Source: ZC4RG30 sp964417875 (GTDB lineage Bacteria > Pseudomonadota > Gammaproteobacteria > Steroidobacterales > Steroidobacteraceae). From it: DNA of 64,000 nucleotides. The stretch lies in assembly GCA_964417875.1 (NCBI GenBank), contig CAYQJU010000003.1, positions 1-64,000 of the forward strand, read 5' to 3'. Position numbers and translations under genes: made by a program. The notes beneath the pieces were generated by a model. That model made no database searches, was not told the DNA's origin, and saw only the letters and a program-made list of their open reading frames with translations. Below are positions 8,569-16,533 of this stretch, in pieces (position 1 is the first letter of the stretch; every line of letters starts with the position of its first letter).

Positions 8569-8784
8569 TCAGCGCGGGCGCTTGCCGTTCCACACGCCGG
8601 CGCCGGCCACGGCCTTGTGCACGCCGGTGTTGTAAGGATCGATGCCGCCGCTGGCGGCCGCTTCCTCGATGGCGAGCTTGTCGGCCAGCAGCGCCGCCTC
8701 GATCTGGGCGAGGATGGTGTCGCGACGATCGATGCGGGCGGTGTCGCCAAGGCCGATCTTCTGCGGTTTTGAGGTGCCGTCCAT
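8569..8784 (-). CDS. Short hypothetical protein
   Basis: 71 residues from the ATG at 8784. The sequence is predicted soluble, with a polar start (MDGTSKPQKIGLGDTARIDR), a helix (ILAQIEAALLADKLAIEEAAA) and an ending GIDPYNTGVHKAVAGAGVWNGKRPR. The asparagine/glycine-rich end looks like a structured small protein rather than random ORF. An in-frame start at 8823 would add 13 residues. Family not recognised. Convergent with the small membrane gene. Confidence 0.6.
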   Translation of the reverse strand: MDGTSKPQKIGLGDTARIDRRDTILAQIEAALLADKLAIEEAAASGGIDPYNTGVHKAVAGAGVWNGKRPR

Positions 8785-8815
8785 TTGACTATCGTCGGGG
8801 GATTTGCGACGCGCG

Positions 8816-9184
8816 TCAAGCAAGTGGTTGATTTATGTCACCTTTGGCGGGCGGAGCCACCGGCTGCCGGCGCTCGTGGCGGCGCAGGGCCTGCATGCCG
8901 CGGAAGGCCATCACCAGCAGCCAGGGGCCAAGAAAGGCCACCCAGTGTCCGAAGGATCCGCGCAGGATGCCGCCGAGGTAGTCGACCCACAGGGCGCCGA
9001 AGCCCCCGGTGGTGCCTTCGACATCGCGGAGGTAGTCGCCGAGGAAGAACTGCCCGGCGAACCAGATGGCCAGCGGCAGCAGCGTCAGCGACACCAGCAG
9101 CATCAGCCCGAGCGTAACCAGCTCGCGCGGCAGCAGCGGCAGTGCGCGGTATCGGCGCCAGGACTGGGCGAGTGCATTGCTCAC
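8816..9184 (-). CDS. Two-helix inner membrane protein of unknown function
   Basis: 122 residues from a GTG at 9184. A basic N-terminus is followed by the hydrophobic segment LVTLGLMLLVSLTLLPLAIW, a loop with several Gly and Asp residues, and a second segment VAFLGPWLLVMAFRGMQAL. The tail is basic and polar. The frame is open further upstream, but only as antisense of aguB. Divergent from aguB with 24 bp between starts. Family not recognised. Confidence 0.65.
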   Translation of the reverse strand: MSNALAQSWRRYRALPLLPRELVTLGLMLLVSLTLLPLAIWFAGQFFLGDYLRDVEGTTGGFGALWVDYLGGILRGSFGHWVAFLGPWLLVMAFRGMQALRRHERRQPVAPPAKGDINQPLA

Positions 9185-9208
9185 GGGCTTGCATGATACC
9201 GTGAAGGC

Positions 9209-10147
9209 ATGAGCCTTCGACAGCTTCCCGCGCACCTTGCGCGCACGCCGCGGCGTGTCACGGTGGCCGCGACCCAGTTCGCCTGCGGCTGGGACCGCGC
9301 CCTGAACATCGCCAATGCCGAGCGGCTGGTGCGCCGCGCGGCGCAGGATGGCGCGCAGGTGATCCTGCTGCAGGAGCTGTTCGAGACGCCGTACTTCTGC
9401 ATCGAGCAGGACGCCCGCCACCTGCGCCTGGCCACCACGCTGGCCGACAATCCGGCCGTGAACCACCTGCGCGCCGTGGCGCGCGAACTGTCGGTGGTGC
9501 TGCCGGTGAGCTTCTTCGAACGCGCCGGGCTCAGCGCCTTCAACAGCGTGGCGATCATCGATGCCGATGGCGAGGTGCTGGGCAGCTATCGCAAGGCGCA
9601 CATCCCGAACGGACCGGGCTACCAGGAAAAGAACTACTTCGCGCCCGGCGACACCGGCTTCCGGGTCTGGGATACCCGCTTCGGCCGCCTGGGCGTCGGC
9701 ATCTGCTGGGACCAGTGGTTTCCCGAATGCGCGCGTGCCATGGCGCTGATGGGCGCCGAGCTGCTGCTGTATCCCACCGCGATCGGCACCGAGCCGCCGC
9801 CGGCACCGCCGCTGAATTCGCGCGCGCACTGGCAGCGCACGCAGCAGGGCCATGCCGCGGCCAACCTGATGCCGCTGGTGGCGTCCAACCGCATCGGCGT
9901 CGAACGCTCGCTGCAGTCGCCGGATGAACTCTTCATCCGCTTCTATGGTTCATCGTTCATCGCCGATGCGCATGGCGCGAAGGTGGCCGAGGCCGACGAA
10001 GAAAACGAGGCGGTGCTGCTGGCGCAGTTCGACCTGGCAGAGCTGGCCGAACAACGTGACAACTGGTTCGTGTTCCGGGACCGCCGGCCCGACCTCTATG
10101 GCGCGCTGACCACCTATGACGCCATCGCGCGCGGGAGGCCGGCGTGA
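9209..10147 (+). CDS. aguB: N-carbamoylputrescine amidase (nitrilase superfamily)
   Basis: 312 residues. The nitrilase catalytic triad is visible: Glu in LLQELFETPYFC, Lys in YRKAHIPNGPGY and Cys in GVGICWDQWFPE. The QELFETPYFC, HIPNGPGYQEK and CWDQWFPE signatures are those of N-carbamoylputrescine amidases, which give putrescine, CO2 and ammonia in the agmatine route. The partner agmatine deiminase gene (aguA), often adjacent, is not in the window. The stop overlaps the GTG of the following phosphatase gene. Confidence 0.9.
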   Translation: MSLRQLPAHLARTPRRVTVAATQFACGWDRALNIANAERLVRRAAQDGAQVILLQELFETPYFCIEQDARHLRLATTLADNPAVNHLRAVARELSVVLPVSFFERAGLSAFNSVAIIDADGEVLGSYRKAHIPNGPGYQEKNYFAPGDTGFRVWDTRFGRLGVGICWDQWFPECARAMALMGAELLLYPTAIGTEPPPAPPLNSRAHWQRTQQGHAAANLMPLVASNRIGVERSLQSPDELFIRFYGSSFIADAHGAKVAEADEENEAVLLAQFDLAELAEQRDNWFVFRDRRPDLYGALTTYDAIARGRPA

Positions 10148-10629
10148 AGATCCTCTTCGTGTGCCTGGGGAACATCTGCCGCTCGCCCACCGCCGAGGGC
10201 GTGGCGCGCCATCTGGCGCAGCGCGAGGCGTCGCACCTGGGCCTGCAGTTCGATTCGGCCGGCACCGCCGACTATCACATCGGCAAGCCGCCGGATGCAC
10301 GCTCCACGCAGGCGGCGCGGGCGCGCGGCTATGACATCTCCGGCCTGCGCGCGCGGCAGGTGACGCCCGAAGACTTCCACCGCTTCGACCTGCTGCTGGC
10401 CATGGATGAAGAAAACCTGCGCGACCTGCGCGCCATCGCGCCGCCCGGACGCGCGCAGCGCGCGCAGCTGTTCCTGTCCTTTTGCGAAGATGCCGGATGC
10501 ACCGCGGTGCCCGATCCGTACTACGGCGGCAAGGCGCATTTCGAGCAGGTGCTCGACCTGGTGGAGAAGGGCGGGCGCGGACTGTTCGGCGCGCTGTCGC
10601 AGAAGGATCCCGCCACCGCGCGTCGCTGA
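10144..10629 (+). CDS. Low molecular weight protein-tyrosine phosphatase
   Basis: 161 residues from a GTG overlapping the aguB stop (GTGA). The P-loop CLGNICRS near the N-terminus has the C-x5-R-S pattern with the nucleophilic cysteine. The general acid aspartate is in VPDPYYGG. The fold is complete and of normal size. Such enzymes dephosphorylate tyrosine kinases or other phosphoproteins; no bacterial tyrosine kinase or capsule gene is nearby to name a substrate. Co-translated with aguB. Confidence 0.92.
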   Translation: MKILFVCLGNICRSPTAEGVARHLAQREASHLGLQFDSAGTADYHIGKPPDARSTQAARARGYDISGLRARQVTPEDFHRFDLLLAMDEENLRDLRAIAPPGRAQRAQLFLSFCEDAGCTAVPDPYYGGKAHFEQVLDLVEKGGRGLFGALSQKDPATARR

Positions 10630-10643
10630 CGCAGCGGCCTGGA

Positions 10644-10976
10644 TCAGCGGCGGTTGCGCTGCTCGTCCTTCCACTCGCCGCGCAGCACCTCGCCCTCGAT
10701 GATCTGGCCGTCATCCCCCTGGGATGGCGGCGGGGTTCCGGCACCGCCATGCAGGTCGCGGAACTGCTGGAAACGTGGATCCTGCCGCGCCTGGCGGATC
10801 AGGCGCCGCATCTTCCACCACAGCCATCCCCAGACGGCGAGGCCCAGTACCAGGGCCACGCCGAACACCACCGCCGAGACCATCAGTCCGACGATCAGTG
10901 CGCCCAGCGTGACCAGGGCCGCGATGACCCGGCCCACGATGCTGCGCGGGCCGGCGAGACGGGCGGGTCCCCGCAT
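10644..10976 (-). CDS. Small membrane protein downstream of RNase E
   Basis: 110 residues from the ATG at 10976. A short basic start (MRGPARLAGPRSIVGR) leads into one long hydrophobic region, about residues 17-52, that can form two membrane helices. The rest is a charged cytoplasmic tail ending WKDEQRNRR. It follows rne by 16 bp on the same strand and is probably co-transcribed. Family not recognised. Confidence 0.6.
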   Translation of the reverse strand: MRGPARLAGPRSIVGRVIAALVTLGALIVGLMVSAVVFGVALVLGLAVWGWLWWKMRRLIRQARQDPRFQQFRDLHGGAGTPPPSQGDDGQIIEGEVLRGEWKDEQRNRR

Positions 10977-10992
10977 GTCCGGGGACACGGGC

Positions 10993-13515
10993 CTATTCCT
11001 CCCGCTGGCTGCGGTCCGGCGTGCTGTCCGGGCCGGCTGGGGGGGAGGACGACCAAACCACGGTGGGTCGTTCCGGCGGCGGCGGCGGCGGTGGCGGGAC
11101 CGCGATGGCCGCCGGGCGTTCGGCGCGCGCCGGTGCCGGATCGGCCGCCGGCTGCAGGTCGGTGCCGGCATGCGGGCGCGGCTCGGGCCTGGGCTCGGCG
11201 TGCACCGGGGCGCCATCCGGATCCTGGCCATGCGCCGATCCGGTGCCGCCCTCGTCGTGGTGGCCGCCATGACCGTTCAGGCCGGCGTCGGGCATCGTGC
11301 TGCCGCCCACTGCGCCTTCGCCGCCGCGTCCGCCGCGACCACGGCGGCGACGGCCACCGCGACGCGAACGCTTCTCGCCGTTCTGCACCGGCGCGCCGGA
11401 TTCCGGCGTGCCGGCCACGGCTTCGAGCTGTGCCTCAGGCTTTGCAGCCGTGGGCGATGCGCCCTGGTTTGCTGGCTCTGCCTGTCTGGCCGCGGCCGGT
11501 TCGCGCCGCGGCTTCTGTTCACCACGCTGCGAGCCGCGCCGTGATTCCTCACCCTTGCGCTCGCTGCGCTCCCGGTTGCCGTCCTTGTCCTTGTCCTTGT
11601 CGCGCGCCTGGCGGCCGTCGCGATCCTTCGAATCGGAACGCTCCTTGCGCTCGCCGCGATCATCACGGTCGCGGCCGCGACGGCTGCGGTCCCGGTCACG
11701 ATCGCGCGAGCCGCGGCGCTCGTCGCGGCCGCCGCTGGCCTTGCGCTCGCCGCGCGCGGGCTCCTTCTTGCGTTCCTCGCCGGATTCATTGGCCGCCGGC
11801 GCATCGCCGAACAGCATCGTGCGCAGCGCACCGATCAGGCCGCGGCGTGGTGGCGGGGGCGGCGGGAGAGCCGGTGCAGGCTCCGGTGCCGACGGTGCCG
11901 ACGGTGCCGGTGCGGTGGGAATGATGGTGGTGACTGCGGCAATTGGCGTGCCGGGCCGCTTCGGCTGCAGCGCGGTGACATCCGGCGCCACCGGCGGCGC
12001 GGGAATGCGGTATGAGGTCTGGCCGTTCTCCGCCAGGCCCAGCTCGTCGCTGCGCACGCGGCGGATCTCGAATTCCGGCGTCTCCATGTTCGGGTTCGGC
12101 ACCAGGATCAGGTCGACGCCGCACTTCTCCTCGATGGACGACAGCGCACGGCGCTTCTCGTTCATCAGGTAGGTGCCGACGCTCACCGGCACCTGCACGA
12201 TCAGCCGCGCGGTGCGGTCCTTGCGGGCGTCCTCGCCGGCCAGGCGCAGGATGGCCAGCGCCATCGACTCGACGCTGCGGATGTTGCCGAGGCCCGCGCA
12301 GCGCGGGCAGGCGATGTGGCTGTGCTCGCCCAGCGATGGGCGCAGGCGCTGGCGCGACATCTCCAGCAGGCCGAAGCGCGACAGGCGGCCGATCTGGATG
12401 CGCGCACGGTCCTGCTTGACCGCCTCGCGCAGCCGTTCCTCGACCTCGCGCTGGTTCTTCGAGGACTCCATGTCGATGAAGTCGATGACGATCAGTCCGC
12501 CGGCGTCGCGGATGCGCAGCTGGCGCGCGATCTCGTCGGCGGCCTCGAGGTTGGTGTTCAGTGCCGTGGCTTCGATGTCCGAGCCGCGCGTGGCGCGCGC
12601 GGAGTTGATGTCGATGGACACCAGCGCCTCGGTGTAGTCGATCACGATGCTGCCGCCGGAGGGCAGCTGCACCTTGTGCGCATACGCCGATTCGATCTGG
12701 TTCTCGATCTGGTAGCGCGTGAACAGCGGCACGTCTTCCTGGTAGAACTTCAGTCGCCGCTGCGCTTCCGGCGGCATGAAGCGCTGCATGTATTCCTGCG
12801 CCTTCTGGAAGGCCGCCGGGTCATCGACCTGGATCTCGCCGATGTCATCGGACAGGTAGTCGCGCAGCGCGCGCGTCACCGCATCGCTTTCCTGGTAGAC
12901 GAGGAACGGGGCAGAGCGCGACTTGATGCCCTCGGCAATCGCATCCCACTGCGCCTTCAGGTTGTCCAGGTCCCACTGCAGCTCCTCGACGGAACGTCCC
13001 ACGCCGGCGGTGCGGATGATGGCGCCCATGCCATCGGGGATGTTCAGCTGGTCCATGGCATCGCGCAGCTGGTCGCGGTCCTCGCCCTCGATGCGCCGCG
13101 ACACGCCACCGGCGCGCGGGTTGTTCGGCATCAGCACCAGGAAGCGGCCGGCGAGGCTCATGAAGGTGGTCAGCGCCGCGCCCTTGTTGCCGCGCTCCTC
13201 CTTCTCGACCTGCACCACGATCTCCTGTCCCTCGGACAGCAGTTCGCGCATGCCGCGGCTGCCCTGCGGCTGGCCGTCACGGAAGAATTCCTTCGAGATT
13301 TCCTTCAGCGGCAGGAAGCCATGGCGTTCACAGCCATAGTCGATGAAGGCCGCTTCGAGCGAGGGCTCGATGCGCGCGATGCGCGCCTTATAGATGTTGG
13401 CTTTTTTCTGTTCCCGCGAGGGGATGTCGATGGAGAGGTCGTAGAGTTTCTGGCCATCGACCAGGGCCACGCGCAGTTCTTCCTGCTGCGTGGCGTTGAC
13501 GAGCATTCGTTTCAT
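10993..13515 (-). CDS. rne: Ribonuclease E
   Basis: 840 residues from the ATG at 13515 (MKRMLVNATQQEELRVALVD, as in E. coli). The S1 RNA-binding domain lies at about 35-120. The catalytic metal-binding aspartates are in VSIDINSARATRG and LIVIDFIDM, and the zinc-link is in ACPRCAGLG. Residues from about 520 form a disordered scaffold: proline-rich parts, then a long Arg/Lys/Asp/Glu-rich segment typical of RNA-binding and degradosome regions, then an alanine/proline tail with RPTVVWSS near the end. It initiates mRNA decay and processes rRNA and tRNA. A long 5' leader is inferred, as in E. coli. Confidence 0.96.
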   Translation of the reverse strand: MKRMLVNATQQEELRVALVDGQKLYDLSIDIPSREQKKANIYKARIARIEPSLEAAFIDYGCERHGFLPLKEISKEFFRDGQPQGSRGMRELLSEGQEIVVQVEKEERGNKGAALTTFMSLAGRFLVLMPNNPRAGGVSRRIEGEDRDQLRDAMDQLNIPDGMGAIIRTAGVGRSVEELQWDLDNLKAQWDAIAEGIKSRSAPFLVYQESDAVTRALRDYLSDDIGEIQVDDPAAFQKAQEYMQRFMPPEAQRRLKFYQEDVPLFTRYQIENQIESAYAHKVQLPSGGSIVIDYTEALVSIDINSARATRGSDIEATALNTNLEAADEIARQLRIRDAGGLIVIDFIDMESSKNQREVEERLREAVKQDRARIQIGRLSRFGLLEMSRQRLRPSLGEHSHIACPRCAGLGNIRSVESMALAILRLAGEDARKDRTARLIVQVPVSVGTYLMNEKRRALSSIEEKCGVDLILVPNPNMETPEFEIRRVRSDELGLAENGQTSYRIPAPPVAPDVTALQPKRPGTPIAAVTTIIPTAPAPSAPSAPEPAPALPPPPPPRRGLIGALRTMLFGDAPAANESGEERKKEPARGERKASGGRDERRGSRDRDRDRSRRGRDRDDRGERKERSDSKDRDGRQARDKDKDKDGNRERSERKGEESRRGSQRGEQKPRREPAAARQAEPANQGASPTAAKPEAQLEAVAGTPESGAPVQNGEKRSRRGGRRRRGRGGRGGEGAVGGSTMPDAGLNGHGGHHDEGGTGSAHGQDPDGAPVHAEPRPEPRPHAGTDLQPAADPAPARAERPAAIAVPPPPPPPPERPTVVWSSSPPAGPDSTPDRSQREE

Positions 13516-13881
13516 GAATTCCACTCGGAAATTGGGGAGTGGCAGGCCGGAAGACCGCGCGCGCGAAGACGGGCGCGTGAACGAGCCGGGGGAGGCAGAA
13601 GGTTGCGCCGAGCTGGACCAGGAGTCTGGCCAGAAGGCACTGGATTGTTGCGTGCAATGTCTTCAAGAGAACCGCGCCTTCGCCTCTGACCACGAACGCG
13701 CTCGCAATCCTTTACTGCTGCCGACCTGGGGAGCGGCTCACCCTTGAAATCGGGGAACCCATGGCCCTTGGTCTGCCACGATGATGCGACGCCGTGCGTC
13801 GCAAGGTTCCGTGCCGCTCGATGTGGTGGGGTGCTCCGGGAAGAGCACCTTCATCCGTCCCGGTGGGGGCACGTGGCGCGC

Positions 13882-13909
13882 AGTATAATTCAAGGTGCTT
13901 GAGAAACAA
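13882..13909 (-). promoter_or_regulatory. Probable sigma-70 promoter for rne
   Basis: On the minus strand TTGTTT (13909-13904) and TATACT (13887-13882) are separated by 16 bp. Transcription would start near 13875 and give a leader of about 360 nt. The -10 overlaps the plus-strand TATAAT used for rluC, so the two promoters probably compete. Confidence 0.55.
13884..13889 (+). promoter_or_regulatory. Candidate -10 element for rluC
   Basis: A perfect TATAAT lies 45 bp upstream of the rluC ATG. No convincing -35 hexamer is found 16-18 bp upstream, so the strength of the promoter is uncertain. It shares bases with the minus-strand rne promoter. Confidence 0.45.
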
Positions 13910-13934
13910 GGCCTTAGCCTTGGATGGATGCAAA

Positions 13935-15203
13935 ATGGACGAATCTTCACGCGACCGCCCGGCGGATGAACAGACAACCGCCGGTGCCGGCGCCGATCCG
14001 GTGGCAGCGCCGGCACCGGACAGCGGGCGCACTGCCGTGCGGCACGAAACCATCGGCAGCGAGGATGCGGGCAGCCGCGTCGACAGGGTGCTGGCACGGC
14101 TGCTGCCCGGCGTGCCGCGCACGCGCCTGTTCCGCCTGCTGCGCAAGGGCGAGGTGCGCCTGAACGGCCGTCGTGCCAGCGGCGAGCTGCGCGTGGCAGA
14201 AGGCGATGTGCTGCGCATCCCGCCGGTGTCGGTGGAAGCGCCCTTGCCCGCCGACGATGCCGCGCCGCGCGCGTCCGCGCGGCTGTCCGGCCGCATCGAG
14301 GAGGCCATCATCCATGAGGATGAACGCCTGCTGGTGGTGAACAAGCCCTCCGGCGTCGCCGTGCATGGCGGCAGCGGCGTCAGCGCCGGCGTCATCGAGG
14401 CGCTGCGCGCCTCGCGTCCGGGCGAAACGCTCGAACTGGTGCATCGCCTCGACCGCGATACCAGTGGCTGCCTGCTGGTGGCGCGTCGGCGCTCCACGCT
14501 GCGCAACATGCATGCGCTGCTGCGCGAACACACCGCGGACGGGCAGGGCAGCTTCGACAAGCGCTACCTGGTGCTGGTGCGCGGCAAGTGGGAGCTGGGC
14601 AAGAAGCGCATCGAGGTGCCGCTGGCCACGCATACCCGTGTTGGCGGCGAGCGCACCGTGATGGTGGCCGCCAACGGCAAGCCGGCCGCCAGCGAATTCA
14701 GCGTGGTGCAGTTCTTCGGCAACCTTGCCACGCTGCTGGAAGTGCGGCTGCTCACCGGCCGCACGCACCAGATCCGCGTGCATGCCGCCTATGCCGGCCA
14801 TCCGGTGGCCGGCGATGAAAAGTATGGCGACGCGGCATTCAACCGCCAGCTGCAGGACTTCTCGCTGCGACGGCTGTTCCTGCATGCGCACAGTGTCAGC
14901 TTCGAGGATCCGGAGCGGCGGGTCACCGAGAGTGTCAGTGCGCCGCTGCCGGATGAATTGCGCACCGTGGTCGATGCGCTGACGGCGCGGGCGGGCAGGC
15001 TGCGTCCGGCAGGCGGCGCGTTCACTGCATCGGTGATTGCCGCTCCTGCGCCGCGCGGCGGCCCGCGCCGGCCGGCGATCAGACCGCCACGCCCAGCCGG
15101 CGCAGCGCCTCGCAGAGCTCGATCAAAGGCAGGCCGACCAGCGCCGTCGGGTCGCGGCTCTCCACCGACTGGAAGAGGCTCACGCCGAGGCCCTCGCACC
15201 TGA
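13935..15203 (+). CDS. rluC: 23S rRNA pseudouridine synthase RluC
   Basis: 422 residues from the ATG at 13935. An S4 RNA-binding domain (SRVDRVLARLLPGVPRTRLF) lies at about 45-100. The catalytic motif HRLDRDTSG carries the essential Asp, and LLTGRTHQIRVHAAYAGHPV is the conserved end of the fold. RluC modifies U955, U2504 and U2580 of 23S rRNA in E. coli. The last 65 or so residues are a Pro/Arg/Gly-rich tail not typical of the family, and they overlap the 3' end of maf on the other strand by 125 bp. Divergent from rne, the conserved arrangement. Confidence 0.9.
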   Translation: MDESSRDRPADEQTTAGAGADPVAAPAPDSGRTAVRHETIGSEDAGSRVDRVLARLLPGVPRTRLFRLLRKGEVRLNGRRASGELRVAEGDVLRIPPVSVEAPLPADDAAPRASARLSGRIEEAIIHEDERLLVVNKPSGVAVHGGSGVSAGVIEALRASRPGETLELVHRLDRDTSGCLLVARRRSTLRNMHALLREHTADGQGSFDKRYLVLVRGKWELGKKRIEVPLATHTRVGGERTVMVAANGKPAASEFSVVQFFGNLATLLEVRLLTGRTHQIRVHAAYAGHPVAGDEKYGDAAFNRQLQDFSLRRLFLHAHSVSFEDPERRVTESVSAPLPDELRTVVDALTARAGRLRPAGGAFTASVIAAPAPRGGPRRPAIRPPRPAGAAPRRARSKAGRPAPSGRGSPPTGRGSRRGPRT

Positions 15204-15669
15204 AGCCGCCGGCGCAGTCGAAGGACGGCTCGCGGTCCATGTAGCGTTCCACCTCGGCGGTGGTGAGGGGGCGGAATCGCACCAGTGTCGGCACCAGCTG
15301 CGCCACTTCGGTGGCGCCATGGCGCACCGTGACCGCGGTGTCGAAATGCACCGTCTGGCCCGACATCGCCAGCAATTGCCGGCGGCAGGTCTGTCGGTCA
15401 CCGGGCTTGCGTAGCAGTGTCGCGCCGTCCGCACCGGGCAGGCTGGCCACCTGGTCGCTGCCGATGACGATGGCCCCTGGATGCTGCGCCGCCACCGAGG
15501 CGGCCTTCTCGCGGGCCAGGCGCAGCGCGCGCGCCGGCGGGGCCTCGCCGGTGAGCACGGTTTCGGTCACCGGCGGCGAGACGGTCGAGAAGGGGATCTG
15601 CAGCCGCTCCAGCAGCTGGCGCCGGTGCGGCGAGGTGGAGGCCAGGATCACCGGCGGGGAAACTTTCAT
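15079..15669 (-). CDS. Maf-like nucleotide pyrophosphatase (YceF type, 7-methyl-GTP)
   Basis: 196 residues. The Maf signature ILASTSPHRRQLLERL is at the N-terminus, with GSDQVASL in the middle and FDCAGGFRCEGLGVSLF toward the end. The family hydrolyses noncanonical or modified NTPs. The position next to yceD-rpmF and the residues SPHRRQLL fit the YceF subgroup, which acts on 7-methyl-GTP. The 3' end overlaps the extended end of rluC. Divergent from yceD with 59 bp between. Confidence 0.9.
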   Translation of the reverse strand: MKVSPPVILASTSPHRRQLLERLQIPFSTVSPPVTETVLTGEAPPARALRLAREKAASVAAQHPGAIVIGSDQVASLPGADGATLLRKPGDRQTCRRQLLAMSGQTVHFDTAVTVRHGATEVAQLVPTLVRFRPLTTAEVERYMDREPSFDCAGGFRCEGLGVSLFQSVESRDPTALVGLPLIELCEALRRLGVAV

Positions 15670-15691
15670 CTTGGCCTGTCCGGACAGGAAC

Positions 15692-15719
15692 TTGCGCCCC
15701 CAATGGGGGCTAGTATGAT
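15692..15719 (+). promoter_or_regulatory. Candidate promoter for yceD-rpmF-fabH
   Basis: TTGCGC (15692-15697) and TATGAT (15714-15719) are 16 bp apart in the gap between maf and yceD. If used, transcription would begin within a few bases of the yceD ATG, giving an almost leaderless message. That makes either the promoter or the annotated start uncertain. Confidence 0.35.
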
Positions 15720-15728
15720 ACGCGCCCC

Positions 15729-16244
15729 ATGCCCGAGGACGGCCTTACCGAGAGCAATGTCGCGGTGCTGGCCGATGAAGGCCGGCAGGTCGAGCTGGCC
15801 GTTGCGCTGGCTCGCCTGAAGCGCCTCGATGGTTTGGTGGCCGGCAATGAGGGCATGGCCACCGGCCGGGTGGCGTTGTCGCGCCAGGGCGGCCGCATCA
15901 TCGCCGATGTGGGATTCGCGGCCCGGGTCACGCTGCAATGCCAGCGCTGCCTGGGGCCGATGGAACTGGACCTCAGCGGCGACTCCCGGGTCGCGCTGCT
16001 GGAGACCGAAGACGAGGCGGCCGGTGTGCCGCAGGAGCTCGAGACGGTGCTGGCGCCCCATGGCCGCCTGCGGCTGGCCGGGCTGATCGAAGAGGAATTG
16101 TTGCTGGCGCTTCCCGCGGCGCCACGCCATGCAGCAGGGCAATGTCCTGCGGCGCGGCCCGAATCGCGGGAAGAAGCCGTACCGGAGGTGCAGCGGCCTT
16201 TCGCCAACCTGGGCGAACTGCTGGCGCGCCGGTCGAAACACTAG
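15729..16244 (+). CDS. yceD: YceD/DUF177 protein, 23S rRNA accumulation factor
   Basis: 171 residues. The central ARVTLQCQRCLGPMELDL carries the CxxC pair of the DUF177 family, and LIEEELLLALPAAPRH is the other conserved block. E. coli YceD and plant DUF177 proteins are needed for normal 23S rRNA accumulation. It lies 19 bp upstream of rpmF, the usual neighbour. Confidence 0.9.
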   Translation: MPEDGLTESNVAVLADEGRQVELAVALARLKRLDGLVAGNEGMATGRVALSRQGGRIIADVGFAARVTLQCQRCLGPMELDLSGDSRVALLETEDEAAGVPQELETVLAPHGRLRLAGLIEEELLLALPAAPRHAAGQCPAARPESREEAVPEVQRPFANLGELLARRSKH

Positions 16245-16263
16245 ATCTGACGGAGAACTACCC

Positions 16264-16458
16264 ATGCCAGTCCAGAAGAGTCGCAGGACGCCCTCCACGC
16301 GCGGAATGCGCCGTTCGCACGATCGCGTCGCGCAGCCCGCGCTGTCGATCGATCCGCAGTCCGGCGAGACCCACCTGCGTCATCGCATCACCCCGGATGG
16401 CTTCTATCGCGGCAAGCGCGTGATCGAAGCGCCGGCCGACGCCGCCGACCAGGACTGA
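16264..16458 (+). CDS. rpmF: 50S ribosomal protein L32
   Basis: 64 residues beginning MPVQKSRRTPSTRGMRRSHD, the invariant start of bacterial L32, and ending with the conserved HRITPDGFYRGK plus a short acidic tail. The linker between them (QPALSIDPQSGETHLR) matches gammaproteobacterial L32. Sits between yceD and fabH in the expected operon. Confidence 0.97.
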   Translation: MPVQKSRRTPSTRGMRRSHDRVAQPALSIDPQSGETHLRHRITPDGFYRGKRVIEAPADAADQD

Positions 16459-16533
16459 GCTTCCGACGGGCCCGCGCGCGGCATGCGCGTCCGCCTCCGG
16501 CGGGCGCCCGTGCCGGCGTAGCCCTGTTGCGCC

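Larger units (their letters stand above)
13516..13934. other. Intergenic region with rne leader and divergent rne/rluC promoters
   Basis: 419 bp without a conserved gene. About 360 bp next to rne are read as its 5' untranslated leader, judged from the promoter at 13882-13909. In E. coli the rne leader is also long (about 360 nt) and mediates autoregulation. Short ORFs here are not supported. Confidence 0.55.

Noticed and set aside
11580..11600. Short tandem hexamers in rne
   Set aside because: They encode Asp-Lys repeats in the disordered RNase E scaffold, common in such tails.
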